64,000 bases of DNA from Dehalococcoidia bacterium. GTDB lineage: Bacteria; Chloroflexota; Dehalococcoidia; Dehalococcoidales; UBA2162. The notes under the pieces were generated by a model. The model was not told the DNA's origin. It did not search any database and saw only the letters and a program-made list of their open reading frames with translations. Position numbers and translations under genes: made by a program. Location of the stretch: contig DUFA01000107.1 in the NCBI GenBank assembly GCA_011191975.1, forward strand, positions 62,001 to 126,000, given 5' to 3'. Below, one piece after another: positions 16,881 to 25,925 of the stretch; the stretch's first letter is position 1, and each line of letters opens with the position of its first letter.

Positions 16881-17075
16881 ATGGCTACAGAGGTTAAAAG
16901 GGTTAGTGACGCTGAAAAAGTAGCAAAAAGGAGAATCAGGTCAGCTGTGATGCTTAACAAGATTTCAACAGTGACTGATGATTTCTTTATCACTCATTCA
17001 TACAACATCACTGACCTGGAATGGTCGCAACTCATGGATAAAATAGTGGAGATAGTCAATACTCAGCGTTCCTGA
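16881..17075 (+). CDS. Small soluble protein, paralogue of the 17198 ORF
   Basis: I start this 64-residue product at ATG 16881 (MATEVKRVSDAEKV), which has GGAG seven bases upstream; the track's eight-residue extension is less likely. Its second half (VTDDFFITHSYNITDLEWSQL, then MDKIVEIVNTQRS) parallels the 59-residue neighbour (VDSFLLSHPQEISKEDWLKL, then INQLLGIIHTRRI). Both are probably all-helical. Family and function unknown. Confidence 0.5.
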   Translation: MATEVKRVSDAEKVAKRRIRSAVMLNKISTVTDDFFITHSYNITDLEWSQLMDKIVEIVNTQRS

Positions 17076-17197
17076 CGTAAAGCCGATACCTCAGTCGCCA
17101 TTTGCATGAATGTGAAATTATCACTGTTTTTATATCGAAATAAGAATCGACCATTCAACTCTAACCTGAGTTTATAGATACATTATTGGTAAAATAA

Positions 17198-17377
17198 ATG
17201 GTAGTAACGAATGATTACACAGTAGATAAAGAAACAAAACACAAACTTGCCACTAAGAGTGAAATACTGTTAGCAGTCGATAGTTTCTTATTATCACACC
17301 CCCAGGAAATCAGTAAAGAAGACTGGTTGAAACTGATAAACCAGCTACTTGGAATAATCCATACGCGGAGAATTTAA
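17198..17377 (+). CDS. Small soluble protein, 59 residues, paralogue of the 16881 ORF (not in ORF track)
   Basis: The ATG at 17198 opens a 59-codon frame to TAA 17375-17377. The protein shares the D-x-F-L/I...H...I-x-x-x-x-W-x-x-L...I-I/V-x-T-x-R pattern and the same C-terminal end with the preceding ORF, which supports both being real genes that arose by duplication. The ribosome-binding site is weak. Function unknown. Confidence 0.5.
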   Translation: MVVTNDYTVDKETKHKLATKSEILLAVDSFLLSHPQEISKEDWLKLINQLLGIIHTRRI

Positions 17378-17506
17378 AACACCGTTATCGTCTGAGTCAA
17401 CCTGTTACTATTAATATTCATCCGTGTTATTGAATCTTCAGCATTATCTCTCTATTTCATTTCCCCGGTATAGTATGTATACTACTACCAGGGAGGATTA
17501 TGAAAA

Positions 17507-17962
17507 ATGACCGAATCCAATTATAACCATCTTATTACTCCAAACATCGTGCGTGATAGTATCTATCCGCCATTTCTGGGGATGATTTATTTCGCTTTGA
17601 AAGACAGTAACTTCCAGATCAGGTTTACTCATGTGAACCAACCTTATAAGATGAGTGAAGATCCCCACAAGCACGACTTCGATGAGGTTTTCGCGTTCGT
17701 ACCCTGCACAGAGGATCTAAAAGCATACGACGCTGAATCTGAAATCTATATCGGCGACAGTGGTGAAAAAATCATCATCAACCAGACATGCACGGTTCAT
17801 ATCCCGGCAGGTCTGGTACATTGCCCGATCATACACAAGAGAGTTGGAACTCCCTTTTTCTTTGTGAACTGCCCCATCACCCGGGAATATTCGGCATACA
17901 TTGGAGAAGAAAAAGTAGACTATCCGGTCAACAAGGAGATTTTGCCGGACTGGCGGCCATAA
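17507..17962 (+). CDS. Cupin-like protein (paralogue 1)
   Basis: The 151-residue beta-barrel protein has a metal-site-like PHKHDFDEVFAFV (motif 1) and VHIPAGLVHCPIIHKR (motif 2, with histidine and an invariant-looking HCP). A GxxGEKIIIN strand lies between the motifs. The same signatures recur in the cupins at 26029 and 27588. Cupins range from dioxygenases and isomerases to ligand-binding proteins, so the reaction is unknown. The gene stands alone with a GGGAGG site. Confidence 0.7.
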   Translation: MTESNYNHLITPNIVRDSIYPPFLGMIYFALKDSNFQIRFTHVNQPYKMSEDPHKHDFDEVFAFVPCTEDLKAYDAESEIYIGDSGEKIIINQTCTVHIPAGLVHCPIIHKRVGTPFFFVNCPITREYSAYIGEEKVDYPVNKEILPDWRP

Positions 17963-18125
17963 ATCGGAGATATTAATCCATCCGACGCTACCAATTTGCA
18001 CACAGCTACAAGAACGCCCAATTACCACTTATTCTCTAATAAACTCTCCACTCCGACTGCAGTGACGGTCTGTACTATCTAGCTTGCTTTCAGATTTAAT
18101 TTTTTATATACAGGTTTTGAAAATA

Positions 18126-18902
18126 ATGGACTTACAGCAGCAAATTCAAACTATGTCCTTTACTATCCAGAACATTTTAGAAGACACGCCTGTATCTATT
18201 TATCTATACGGTTCTATTACAATGGATGATTTTCAGTACGGATGGAGTGATATAGACATGCTGTGTCTGACCGACTACTCCATTTCACAAGAACAAGCCC
18301 ACAGGCTGGTTGGCCTGCGACAGGAACTTGTGGAGCAATACAGAGATCCGGTTTATCTCCTGTTTGAAGGCGGGTTACTTTCGCTAGAGTCTCTTCTGAA
18401 TGGAACACCGGATACCGTTGTATATTGGGGTACGAATAGTCAGCGGATCACAGATAGGTACAATTTTAACAGCTTTAGCAGATATGAACTAAAAACGACT
18501 GGTGTCCTGACTGCTGGAAAAGACATAAGAAACATTATAATGATGCCCACCAATGCCGATATAAAGAGAGCCGGTCAGTTTGTCTATGAAACAGTCCGCA
18601 AACACGCGGTTAAAACAAGCGAAAGCCTGTATTCCTGTGGCTGGATGCTGGATATTGCACGTTGTATTTATACGCTTCGTACGGGAAGTATAATAACGAA
18701 AACGAAAGCCGGTGAATGGGCATTGGAACAGCAGCTTTGCCCGGTGCCTGAAACGCTGAAAAAGGTCCTTCTTGTCAGAAAGGATCCCTTGAAATATAAA
18801 GATGATCCGAGGTTTAAAGTATGGGCTAGTTCTCTTGGCAATGATGTACAGAGATTCGCTGATGTTCTGGAACAAGAGTTAGATAAGGCAAACGCCTGTT
18901 AA
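18126..18902 (+). CDS. Nucleotidyltransferase-domain protein, AadA-like architecture
   Basis: The 258-residue protein has the Pol-beta-type nucleotidyltransferase signature: LYGSITMDDFQYGWSDIDML gives GS-x-DxD near residue 40. A helical C-terminal domain with CGWMLDIARCIYTLRTG and TKTKAGEWALE follows, as in aminoglycoside adenylyltransferases of the AadA/ANT(3'') group. I start at ATG 18126; the track's TTG at 18084 lacks support. An antibiotic-modifying or other small-molecule nucleotidylation role is possible but unproven. Confidence 0.75.
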   Translation: MDLQQQIQTMSFTIQNILEDTPVSIYLYGSITMDDFQYGWSDIDMLCLTDYSISQEQAHRLVGLRQELVEQYRDPVYLLFEGGLLSLESLLNGTPDTVVYWGTNSQRITDRYNFNSFSRYELKTTGVLTAGKDIRNIIMMPTNADIKRAGQFVYETVRKHAVKTSESLYSCGWMLDIARCIYTLRTGSIITKTKAGEWALEQQLCPVPETLKKVLLVRKDPLKYKDDPRFKVWASSLGNDVQRFADVLEQELDKANAC

Positions 18903-19015
18903 AGTACAATACGTAATTATCACCTTTGTAATAATTATACCTGCATGTGATGTTTGAATTATTTCTCTTCAAATTTTGTTTCGAGATGTTTCCGATATTA
19001 GCTACCATGCTTCAG

Positions 19016-19828
19016 TTATTCCAAAACGGAATGCTTTCCCAGGAAATCTAGAATGATACGATTGGACTCATCGAAGGCTTCCCACATCATGAAATGTCGG
19101 ACACTATCCAGGACGGCTAATTCAGCTCCCGGAATTCTCTCTTTTAGGATAAGAATGTTTTCAAGTGGCACCGTCATGTCTTCGCGGCCTGCCAGGATAA
19201 GGGTCGGAGCTTTGATCTCCGGAAGGCGTTCATAGTTGTCGTATAACCTTGATGCGTTGGTATGCCCTTCTCGAGCGTGTGGAGGACCGCAACCTTCCAT
19301 TATTACTTTAACCATATTTTCGGCTAGTTGACGATTTTTCGAAATAAAGTCATCGTTAACACGATCGCTTAACAGCTTCCATGCCCATTCTTCGAGTGGT
19401 TGTTCTTCCCAAAGCTTGATCTCTTCCTTCGTTACCGGTTTTGGTTGCCAGCTGATCTCGGAACTATAGGTAATAGGACCCGCAAGTATAATACTTCTTA
19501 CCTTTTCAGGGAAGCTTAATGCCATTTCTTCTGCTATCCTTGCCCCCATTGAATGTCCCAGGAAATGAGCTTTCTTAATCCCGATATTATCCAGCAGCCC
19601 GGCAAGATCTTCAGCCATGATTTCTAGAGAATATAGCCCCTCCGGCGCATCACTCTTACCTGCCCCACGGTTATCGAAGGTAATCACCTGATATTCCCGT
19701 GCGAACACCGGGACAAGTGGATAGAACAAACCCAGAGGCATAAACCAGCCGTTGATAAAGACCAGAGGTTCTCCCTCGCCGTCCATTTCGTAATAGATGT
19801 TGATATCACTGACTTTTGCGTATGGCAT
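19016..19828 (-). CDS. Alpha/beta-hydrolase (paralogue 3)
   Basis: The 270-residue enzyme begins MPYAKVSDINIYYEMDGEGEP. It has the oxyanion region INGWFMPLG, the nucleophile elbow LGHSMGARIAEEMA (Ser), the acid in LILAGREDMTVP and the histidine in SVRHFMMWEAF. It is the typical small hydrolase architecture with a helical cap. Substrate unknown. Unlike paralogues 1 and 2 it has no recombinase leader upstream that I can see. Confidence 0.87.
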   Translation of the reverse strand: MPYAKVSDINIYYEMDGEGEPLVFINGWFMPLGLFYPLVPVFAREYQVITFDNRGAGKSDAPEGLYSLEIMAEDLAGLLDNIGIKKAHFLGHSMGARIAEEMALSFPEKVRSIILAGPITYSSEISWQPKPVTKEEIKLWEEQPLEEWAWKLLSDRVNDDFISKNRQLAENMVKVIMEGCGPPHAREGHTNASRLYDNYERLPEIKAPTLILAGREDMTVPLENILILKERIPGAELAVLDSVRHFMMWEAFDESNRIILDFLGKHSVLE

Positions 19829-19921
19829 TTACCTCGTTTACCTCTATTTGTTTATGATGTCATCCTATCAACATCGGTTTCATCAAGAGAATACTACCCG
19901 TTCTGTTAGCAAGAAGTGAAT

Positions 19922-20686
19922 CTATAAAAGAACTGGAACACCTTTATCCCTGAGATACTCCTTCACCTGAAGAATGCTAAGAATCCTGAAATGGAAAACG
20001 GATGCGGCAAGGAGAATTGTAGCTCCGCCCTGCTTGACCCCTTCGTAGAAATGCTCAAGTGTTCCTGCTCCGCCGGACGCGATTACAGGCAGGTCGACTA
20101 CATCAGCAACCGCCCTGGTAAACGGCAGGTCGTAACCGGCTTGTGTCCCGTCTCCGTCCATGCTGGTCGGCAACAGTACTCCGGCACCAAGTGCCTGACA
20201 TTCTTTTGCCCATATAACCACATCCTTACCTACAGGCTTCGTGCCGCCTGACACGACGAGTTCGAATCCCGAAGGCATATCTGGGTTTTTCCTGCCGTCG
20301 ATTGCGATTGTTATCCCGTCCGAACCAAATTCCTTTGAGGCTTCACCTACCAATTCGGGACGAGTCACAGCTGCACTGTTCATCGATACTTTACTCGCTC
20401 CCGCACTAAGTACCATTTCAATATCTTCAAGTGAAGCTATGCCTCCTCCCACGGTAAGGGGAATGTCAATGACCGAAGAAACGTTTTTCACCCATTCCAG
20501 CCTTGTTTTCCTGTTTTCCAGAGTCGCTGCAATATCCAGCATCGCCAGTTCATCAGCACCTTCCTTCTGGTAAAAAACCGCGTTCTCAACAGGATCTCCG
20601 GCATCCTTCAGGTCAACAAAGTGCACACCTTTAACAACTCTGCCTTCTTTCATATCCAGGCACGGCATTATTTTTACTGTCGCCAT
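19922..20686 (-). CDS. hisF: Imidazole glycerol phosphate synthase cyclase subunit
   Basis: HisF closes the imidazole ring of IGP in histidine synthesis, using ammonia from HisH. This (beta/alpha)8 barrel of 254 residues has both catalytic aspartates (PCLDMKEGRVVKG and AIDGRK), the phosphate loops LTVGGGI, SMDGDGT and IASGGAG, and ends AASVFHF...VKEYLRDKGVPV. I start at MATVKIMPCLD because GAGAGGG precedes it. No other his gene is adjacent, which is unusual. Some loops differ from textbook HisF (MLDIAATLENR for FLDITAS). Confidence 0.88.
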   Translation of the reverse strand: MATVKIMPCLDMKEGRVVKGVHFVDLKDAGDPVENAVFYQKEGADELAMLDIAATLENRKTRLEWVKNVSSVIDIPLTVGGGIASLEDIEMVLSAGASKVSMNSAAVTRPELVGEASKEFGSDGITIAIDGRKNPDMPSGFELVVSGGTKPVGKDVVIWAKECQALGAGVLLPTSMDGDGTQAGYDLPFTRAVADVVDLPVIASGGAGTLEHFYEGVKQGGATILLAASVFHFRILSILQVKEYLRDKGVPVLL

Positions 20687-20765
20687 TACACCCTCTCTAT
20701 TTTCAAGTATTTGGTATTCGATAACGGGAATAAAGTACACAATTATACTATATTATTTCTTTTTA

Positions 20766-21035
20766 TTAGTTTAGGTTAAGTCGTTCGCATGTGGCTAGAA
20801 TAAATCCTTCAACCATAGAAAAAAGGATGAATCCTATCATTAATAATACCAGGATAGTAAATATCATTGTTGATGGTTTGGAGAGGAATGAATGAGATTC
20901 ATTCTCAACTTCTATCTTAAATTGATACCCGCAATAACATTCCTCCGCCGATACTGGATTTACCAGTTTGCAGTCGGGGCAAATTTTCCTGTGCTTTGAT
21001 TTAACTCGTTCCAGCCAATTCACTTCCGTCACCAT
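20766..21035 (-). CDS. Zinc-ribbon plus single-helix membrane protein
   Basis: The product, about 89 residues from ATG 21035, has a zinc-ribbon-like CPDCKLVNPVSAEECYCGY near residue 20 and one C-terminal transmembrane helix (IFTILVLLMIGFILFSMV). This is the common layout of small membrane-tethered zinc-ribbon proteins. The track's longer start would overlap the upstream acetyltransferase gene by 53 bases, so I prefer the internal ATG although its ribosome-binding site is weak. Confidence 0.5.
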   Translation of the reverse strand: MVTEVNWLERVKSKHRKICPDCKLVNPVSAEECYCGYQFKIEVENESHSFLSKPSTMIFTILVLLMIGFILFSMVEGFILATCERLNLN

Positions 21036-21042
21036 CTGACAT

Positions 21043-21531
21043 TCAATTTTTGCGATGGTCGATATAATCCTCTGTATCGGAGGGTATAATATCAAATAAA
21101 TCCAACTCCATCTTTATGTGTTTTATACCAGCTTCCTTAAAAGTTTTCCCGATATCACGAAAACCACAGGACTTATAGAAATCAACAGCAGTATATTGAG
21201 CATGTAAATACACCTTGGCAAGACCTTGATTTTTAATCTCGGAAACCATGAACGCCATCATTTTCCTGCCAACTCCACGGTTCCGATATTTTCCTAATAC
21301 CGCCATGCGTTCTATTTTCGCCGTATCGTGTGAAGGAAAGACGATTCTAGCCGTTCCTATTACTGATGTTCCTTCCAGTACCACAACAAGGTTCTCATCG
21401 TCTCCAGGATCGCCGCCGAACACCAGATTTTCAGGTATTTCCTGTTCTTCGACAAAAACATGTTGTCTTACCTCACGCACTCCATCGTATTCTATTTCAT
21501 TTTCCGCAAACTTATATACCAGTTCATTCAT
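21043..21531 (-). CDS. GNAT-family N-acetyltransferase, ElaA-like
   Basis: The protein is about 162 residues from MNELVYKFAENEIEYD. It shows REVRQHVFVEEQEIPENL, then GTARIVF, then motif A KYRNRGVGRKMMAFM, and VYLHAQYTAVDFYKSCGF near the C-terminus, a pattern like E. coli ElaA and relatives. Acceptor substrate unknown. I favour the internal start over the track's 16-residue hydrophobic extension. It precedes the zinc-ribbon protein by 7 bases in the same direction. Confidence 0.82.
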   Translation of the reverse strand: MNELVYKFAENEIEYDGVREVRQHVFVEEQEIPENLVFGGDPGDDENLVVVLEGTSVIGTARIVFPSHDTAKIERMAVLGKYRNRGVGRKMMAFMVSEIKNQGLAKVYLHAQYTAVDFYKSCGFRDIGKTFKEAGIKHIKMELDLFDIIPSDTEDYIDHRKN

Positions 21532-21600
21532 CGAAATAAACCCGGAAATAATAATAACAAGCCCAAATGTGTTAATCAATCGTCATAATACAAGGTGGTT

Positions 21601-22353
21601 TCAGTTTATTCGAGAAAGGAATTCCTTTATATGAGGTACTATCAGATCTGGACGACTGCCTGCCTGTATGTGATCAAGACCGGGTAATAAGATAAAAGTA
21701 GCATCAGGTAGAAGATCGCTGGTTTCTTTCACTATTGAAGGATTATCAAATTCACCGACAAAAAGCAGAAACGGTATATTCATATTCGACACATCATCTA
21801 TTACTTTCGGGCTGGACACTATTGCTTTACAGAGAGCATCTATAGCATCAAGGTCGATTTTTAACAAATGAGTTTCCTGAGGAGATAACTCACCTCCTCC
21901 TTCATATTTCGATGTAACAGCTTCCTTTCCAATTTTAAGAGAATTTATCAATTCATCATACATTTCAGAAGTCGGTTGCCTTGCACCAGCTCCTCCAACA
22001 ATCAATGATTTCATCCTTTCAGGAGCATGCTTGGCACATTCGAACGCAATTCCTCCACCGAAAGAATAACCGAACAAGTTAATAGTCTCTATACCAAGAC
22101 TATCCAGAACAGTGATTACATCACCAGCTAAAATATTTGTATCATACATTGCCGGGTTATGTGGTTTGTCGCTTTTCCCGTGCCCCCTGGCGTCCATGAG
22201 AATCACCTGGTATTCGTCATTCAACGATTTTACAAAACCTGTTTCTCTATAATCCTTCAAGCTACGGGTTAAACCATGAAGCATTAAGAGAGGTGGTCCT
22301 TTCCCCTCTACTTCGTAGTAAATATTAATAGTTCCATTCTTTGTGTATGGCAT
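21601..22353 (-). CDS. Alpha/beta-hydrolase (paralogue 4)
   Basis: The 250-residue enzyme begins MPYTKNGTINIYYEVEGKGPP. It carries the oxyanion motif MLHGLTRS, the DARGHGKSDKP segment, the nucleophile elbow FGYSFGGGIAFECA (Ser), the acid in LLFVGEFDNPS and the histidine in LPGLDHIQAG. It is the shortest of the four paralogues. Substrate unknown. Confidence 0.87.
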   Translation of the reverse strand: MPYTKNGTINIYYEVEGKGPPLLMLHGLTRSLKDYRETGFVKSLNDEYQVILMDARGHGKSDKPHNPAMYDTNILAGDVITVLDSLGIETINLFGYSFGGGIAFECAKHAPERMKSLIVGGAGARQPTSEMYDELINSLKIGKEAVTSKYEGGGELSPQETHLLKIDLDAIDALCKAIVSSPKVIDDVSNMNIPFLLFVGEFDNPSIVKETSDLLPDATFILLPGLDHIQAGSRPDLIVPHIKEFLSRIN

Positions 22354-22490
22354 CCCGTACCTCTTGCCAAAAAGTAATTAGGATTATAACACTGATCATC
22401 AATGATAGGTAGTAAAGAAAAAAATCTTGACAGAATTGATGTTTATGGATAATAAATGATTAAGAAACCTTTGGTATTGGGGGGTGAAGA

Positions 22491-22733
22491 ATGAGTACTC
22501 ATCCTTATGAATACAAGGTACTGACCGAATACATAACGCCTGATGAAAAAGGACGTTATCCTCACTTCAATCATATCGAGGACCAGGAAGGTTTCACGAA
22601 AACACTGGAGGAAATTTTTAATCATTTACCTGATTCCATTCCCGAAGGATGGGAGGTAAACTCACACAATATAACTGTCTCACGCAATACGCTTATCGTT
22701 ACCATTCTCTTAAGAAGGCCTAAAGACAACTAA
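22491..22733 (+). CDS. Small soluble protein, DUF4177-like
   Basis: The 80-residue product begins with YEYKVLTEYI, continues through LEEIFNHLPDSIPEGWEVNS and ends in an ITVSRNTLIVTILLRRP strand pair. This YEYKV...EGWE...L-I-x-x-L(K/R)R pattern is like the small DUF4177 proteins, but the match is by eye and loose. GGGGTGAAG precedes the ATG. Function unknown. Confidence 0.55.
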   Translation: MSTHPYEYKVLTEYITPDEKGRYPHFNHIEDQEGFTKTLEEIFNHLPDSIPEGWEVNSHNITVSRNTLIVTILLRRPKDN

Positions 22734-22746
22734 ACAGCATCAATAA

Positions 22747-23163
22747 TTACTCGACCGTCACTATCATAACCAGAGTCCAGGGATCTTTGGTACTACCTGT
22801 GCCCGGAGGTGTGTATTCCATTCTGATTTCTGTATTGCCGGAATTCACCGCTTCAAATGTCCAGAACTCAGTACCGGCCGCTCCGACGACATCACCTTCC
22901 GGTTCATCATAGTCATGGTCTTCTTCCATCACTATGTGATCTTCGGTCATTTTATAATCCCATTCATAGCCTGTCGAAGGATTTGCACAGAGTTCAATTC
23001 TTATCTTATCACCAACTTCAAGGGTAAATTCACTTTCATTATTCGGATTATCCTCAAAATCTTCGCAAGTAACCACAAGACTGAAATCATGGGAAGTGGT
23101 ACATGAAGACATGAGCAACATACAGATTCCCAGTACAATTATGAGCAGGATTCTCAGTTTCAT
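22747..23163 (-). CDS. Chagasin-type (I42 family) cysteine-protease inhibitor lipoprotein
   Basis: The 138-residue protein has a signal peptide ending in a lipobox (LLMSSC). A chagasin domain follows with all three inhibitory loops: NPSTGYEW (NPTTGxxW loop), GAAGTEFWTF (GxGG-like loop) and a DPWT turn replacing RPW. I42 proteins tightly inhibit papain-family cysteine proteases. The start at MKLRILLI is set by GGAGG five bases upstream. An exported inhibitor suggests protection against external or periplasmic proteases. Confidence 0.85.
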   Translation of the reverse strand: MKLRILLIIVLGICMLLMSSCTTSHDFSLVVTCEDFEDNPNNESEFTLEVGDKIRIELCANPSTGYEWDYKMTEDHIVMEEDHDYDEPEGDVVGAAGTEFWTFEAVNSGNTEIRMEYTPPGTGSTKDPWTLVMIVTVE

Positions 23164-23368
23164 TTTTACCTCCATTAGGCTTCGGTTAACGGTCATTATT
23201 CATTCAGTTTAATGCTAGTTCTTACTACGCTTGATGTCAATAACTCAATATAACATTTTCTTCGGCGTTGCGAACTCATAAATATTAGTTGGATATGTGA
23301 AGAATATAATTATATTGAAAATTACTTTACAGTTGCCCGTTTTCAGAGTCATATGAGATACTGAAACT

Positions 23369-23938
23369 GTGACCGATCTCGATATAATATCGATTATTTT
23401 TATCGCCCTCGGACTCTCGGCGGACTGCTTTGCCGTTGCACTGAGTGGTTCAGTATCGATGAAGTCGTTTACCCGTTTCCAGGTTTTCCGTACTGCATTT
23501 ACATTTGGCCTTTTCCAGTCTCTGATGCCGGTACTGGGATGGTTGCTCGGGCAGACTGTAGTAGACTTCATCGCGGATTATGACCACTGGATAGCTTTTA
23601 TTTTACTAGGCTTCGTGGGCGGAAAGATGATCCGGGAGTCTTTTCAGAAAAAAGAAGAAAAACAATCGCTGGATATCACAAGAGGTTTTCTGCTTTTTAC
23701 CCTCGGCGTAGCCACGAGTATCGATGCGCTGGCGGTCGGTCTGACTTTTGCGTTTATCAAGGTTAACATTACGCTGGCAGTTGTTACAATCGGAATTACC
23801 GCCTTCCTGGCGACTGTCGTGAGTTTCCTAATCGGTAAAAAACTCAATAAGTTGGCAGGAAGGTGGGCCGAACTTATCGGTGGTTTGATTCTCCTTGCCA
23901 TCGGTATCAGGATCGTGGTCACTCACCTGCTTTCGTAA
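23369..23938 (+). CDS. mntP: Manganese efflux pump MntP family
   Basis: The 189-residue protein has six transmembrane segments and two family repeats with conserved intramembrane aspartates: LGLSADCFAVALSGSV near residue 13 and LGVATSIDALAVGLTFAF near residue 112. It also has the GGKMIRES loop. MntP exports Mn2+ and protects from manganese toxicity. The start is GTG. I found no yybP-ykoY-type riboswitch in the about 170 bases upstream. Confidence 0.9.
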   Translation: MTDLDIISIIFIALGLSADCFAVALSGSVSMKSFTRFQVFRTAFTFGLFQSLMPVLGWLLGQTVVDFIADYDHWIAFILLGFVGGKMIRESFQKKEEKQSLDITRGFLLFTLGVATSIDALAVGLTFAFIKVNITLAVVTIGITAFLATVVSFLIGKKLNKLAGRWAELIGGLILLAIGIRIVVTHLLS

Positions 23939-23979
23939 GTGAAGACTGACTGAAAAATATTAGACATGAATTCAACGAA

Positions 23980-24408
23980 TTATAACCAGAAAACAGCAAT
24001 AATCCAAAAAGCAATCAAAAGCCAGACAAGAATAATCATTGCCAGACCGACCCACTTTAAATTACTGCCAGGTACCTGCGATTCAGCTTTTTCACGGTAT
24101 TCAGCCTTTATCTCCTCTGGTATCAGCTTGAACACAAGATATATTCCCAGTGGCAGAATAATAATGTCATCTATATAACCCAGTAACGGGACAAAGTCCG
24201 GGACTAGATCGACAGGACTAAGAGCATAGGCTATGATCAGCAGCATCAAAATCTTGACATACAGAGGAATCCGCGGATCTTTGCTGGCAAGATAAAGTGT
24301 GTATATTAGGTTTTTCAGCTGCCTTGTCTTAAGTACGAAAGCACCTACCGATTTCATCACTCTTATAGTCGTTTCGACCAATATTTTCCTGGTTAACCGG
24401 TATCTCAC
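23980..24408 (-). CDS. DUF1232 (YkvA-type) membrane protein
   Basis: The 142-residue protein contains the DUF1232 signature LIIAYALSPVDLVPDFVPLLGYIDD near residue 75, with KDPRIPLYVKILM before it and a C-terminal hydrophobic helix. The family is widespread and of unknown function. It converges on mntP with a 41-base gap. Confidence 0.88.
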   Translation of the reverse strand: MRYRLTRKILVETTIRVMKSVGAFVLKTRQLKNLIYTLYLASKDPRIPLYVKILMLLIIAYALSPVDLVPDFVPLLGYIDDIIILPLGIYLVFKLIPEEIKAEYREKAESQVPGSNLKWVGLAMIILVWLLIAFWIIAVFWL

Positions 24409-24618
24409 TATACCTTATAAGAGGAAAATTTAAAAAGCAAGAAGGTGTTTTCATTATTTAGATGAGTATTATAATGAAACACCATACATAACAGTGTCAA
24501 TTACACGAACTTACCAACCAAACAAATTTCAATTAATATTGACTTTTATCACAGGAATCGCCATTCTTTCCGTATTATAATCGGATATCGATGATACTGT
24601 TTGGAGAGGTGGCGAATA

Positions 24619-25002
24619 ATGGATTATGGGTATAAAAGACAGATCAAAGCGTCCTATCAAGAAGTACTAACAAGAACGAAAGAAGAACTGGCGAAAGAAG
24701 GTTTCGGTGTCCTGACAGAAATTGATGTCAAAGCTACTCTGAAGAAAAAACTGGATATCAATTTCGATAATTATGTCATATTGGGAGCATGCAACCCGCC
24801 CTTTGCCTATCAGGCTTTACAGACGGAAAGAGATATAGGACTACTGCTACCATGTAACGTTATTATCTATGAAACAGACGAAAAGACATATGTGTCGGCC
24901 ATCGTACCAACAGTAGCTATGAACATGGTTGAGAATCCCGGCCTTGAGAACATTGCAGTAGAAGTAGAGAAAAAGCTGATAAAGGTGATAGACAGTATAT
25001 AA
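24619..25002 (+). CDS. DUF302 domain protein
   Basis: The 127-residue protein carries the DUF302 features: a first strand-helix with EELAKEGFGVLTEIDVKATLK, NYVILGACNPPFAYQAL, IGLLLPCNVIIYE and TVAMNMVENPGLENIA. These small proteins bind ligands or metals in a ferredoxin-like fold, and the function is not established. The start at 24619 is chosen because GGAGAGGTGG lies just upstream; the track's TTG start overlaps that site. Confidence 0.88.
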   Translation: MDYGYKRQIKASYQEVLTRTKEELAKEGFGVLTEIDVKATLKKKLDINFDNYVILGACNPPFAYQALQTERDIGLLLPCNVIIYETDEKTYVSAIVPTVAMNMVENPGLENIAVEVEKKLIKVIDSI

Positions 25003-25067
25003 AAACCAATCAACGCCGATATAATCAGGATCGATTTCGTTTTCCAAACAGATTTATCATATTTGCT

Positions 25068-25925
25068 TCATGACACTTTCGGATTACGTGCTCCATAGAT
25101 TACCACTTTACTGTGCTGATTTGCAGGATTATCAGTGTAATCACCGTACGTAGTGATATTGTCGTATCCTGTATTTTCGAGCATCAATACAAACTCATAA
25201 TGAAAATACCATCGCAGCAGAAAAGCATGGGTTTCGGATCGCACACATTTTTCATCAATATAAACATCATATCTTCGTTTTGACAACAGAACCTGCTCGA
25301 AGAGATCCACGGATTCCGACCACAAGGTAGTTTTTACTTCTCCATCTCCGTCGCGAATCGGCATATCCTGCCAGTGTATCGAGTGATCGGCATCATTGCA
25401 GTTTATTCCCTGTGTAACCTGCCAAGGGATAAATAGTTCGAGCAGAAGTTGACCGCCAGGTATAAGGTGTTTTCTAAATCGTCTCAATGCTGTAATAGCC
25501 TTAACTCGTTCACCGATAACCTGGAATGAATTACTGAAAATCGTTCCGTATTTGTGAGGAATATCGCACTCTTCCATCCTCTGGTGAAATAGGGTAACAT
25601 CGACTCCCTGTCTTTTTGCCTCTTTTCTGGCAAAATTTAGTGAATCAGATGAAATATCCGCACCATGTACTTTTAAGCCTTTTTCCAGTAGTGGGAACAT
25701 ATGGCGTCCTGTTCCACAAGCCTGGTCTAGCGTTATTCCTTCATTTTCTCGGATTCTCCCTTCATAAAACGCCAGTTCTTCAGCAGGAGGATCACCTTGC
25801 ATAGCCGTATACAGCATTTCAGCAGCAAGGCTATTCCACCCCTGATGCATATCATGAATCTCTTCAGCCAAAAATATACTCCTTTTTTCGTAAAAGAATT
25901 TCGATAATATAACAGGATTATTCAT
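25068..25925 (-). CDS. Class I SAM-dependent methyltransferase
   Basis: The 285-residue protein has motif I LDQACGTGRHMFPLLEKG near residue 66, the acidic post-I VHGADISSDSL, and motif IV-like TIFSNSFQVIGE. A C-terminal beta-rich part with YDVYIDEKCVRSETHAFLLR follows. It belongs to the large methyltransferase-25/11 group acting on small molecules; the substrate is unknown. Sequence features resemble, but do not duplicate, the methyltransferase at 61219. Confidence 0.83.
   Translation of the reverse strand: MNNPVILSKFFYEKRSIFLAEEIHDMHQGWNSLAAEMLYTAMQGDPPAEELAFYEGRIRENEGITLDQACGTGRHMFPLLEKGLKVHGADISSDSLNFARKEAKRQGVDVTLFHQRMEECDIPHKYGTIFSNSFQVIGERVKAITALRRFRKHLIPGGQLLLELFIPWQVTQGINCNDADHSIHWQDMPIRDGDGEVKTTLWSESVDLFEQVLLSKRRYDVYIDEKCVRSETHAFLLRWYFHYEFVLMLENTGYDNITTYGDYTDNPANQHSKVVIYGARNPKVS

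Noticed and set aside
17969-18002. A sixth tRNA-end scar after the 17507 cupin
   Set aside because: ATCCATCCGACGCTACCAATTTGC shares only scattered bases with the tRNA 3' end, below what I would accept.
23200-23369. yybP-ykoY manganese riboswitch upstream of mntP
   Set aside because: No recognisable conserved yybP-ykoY loops in the roughly 170 bases before the GTG start.
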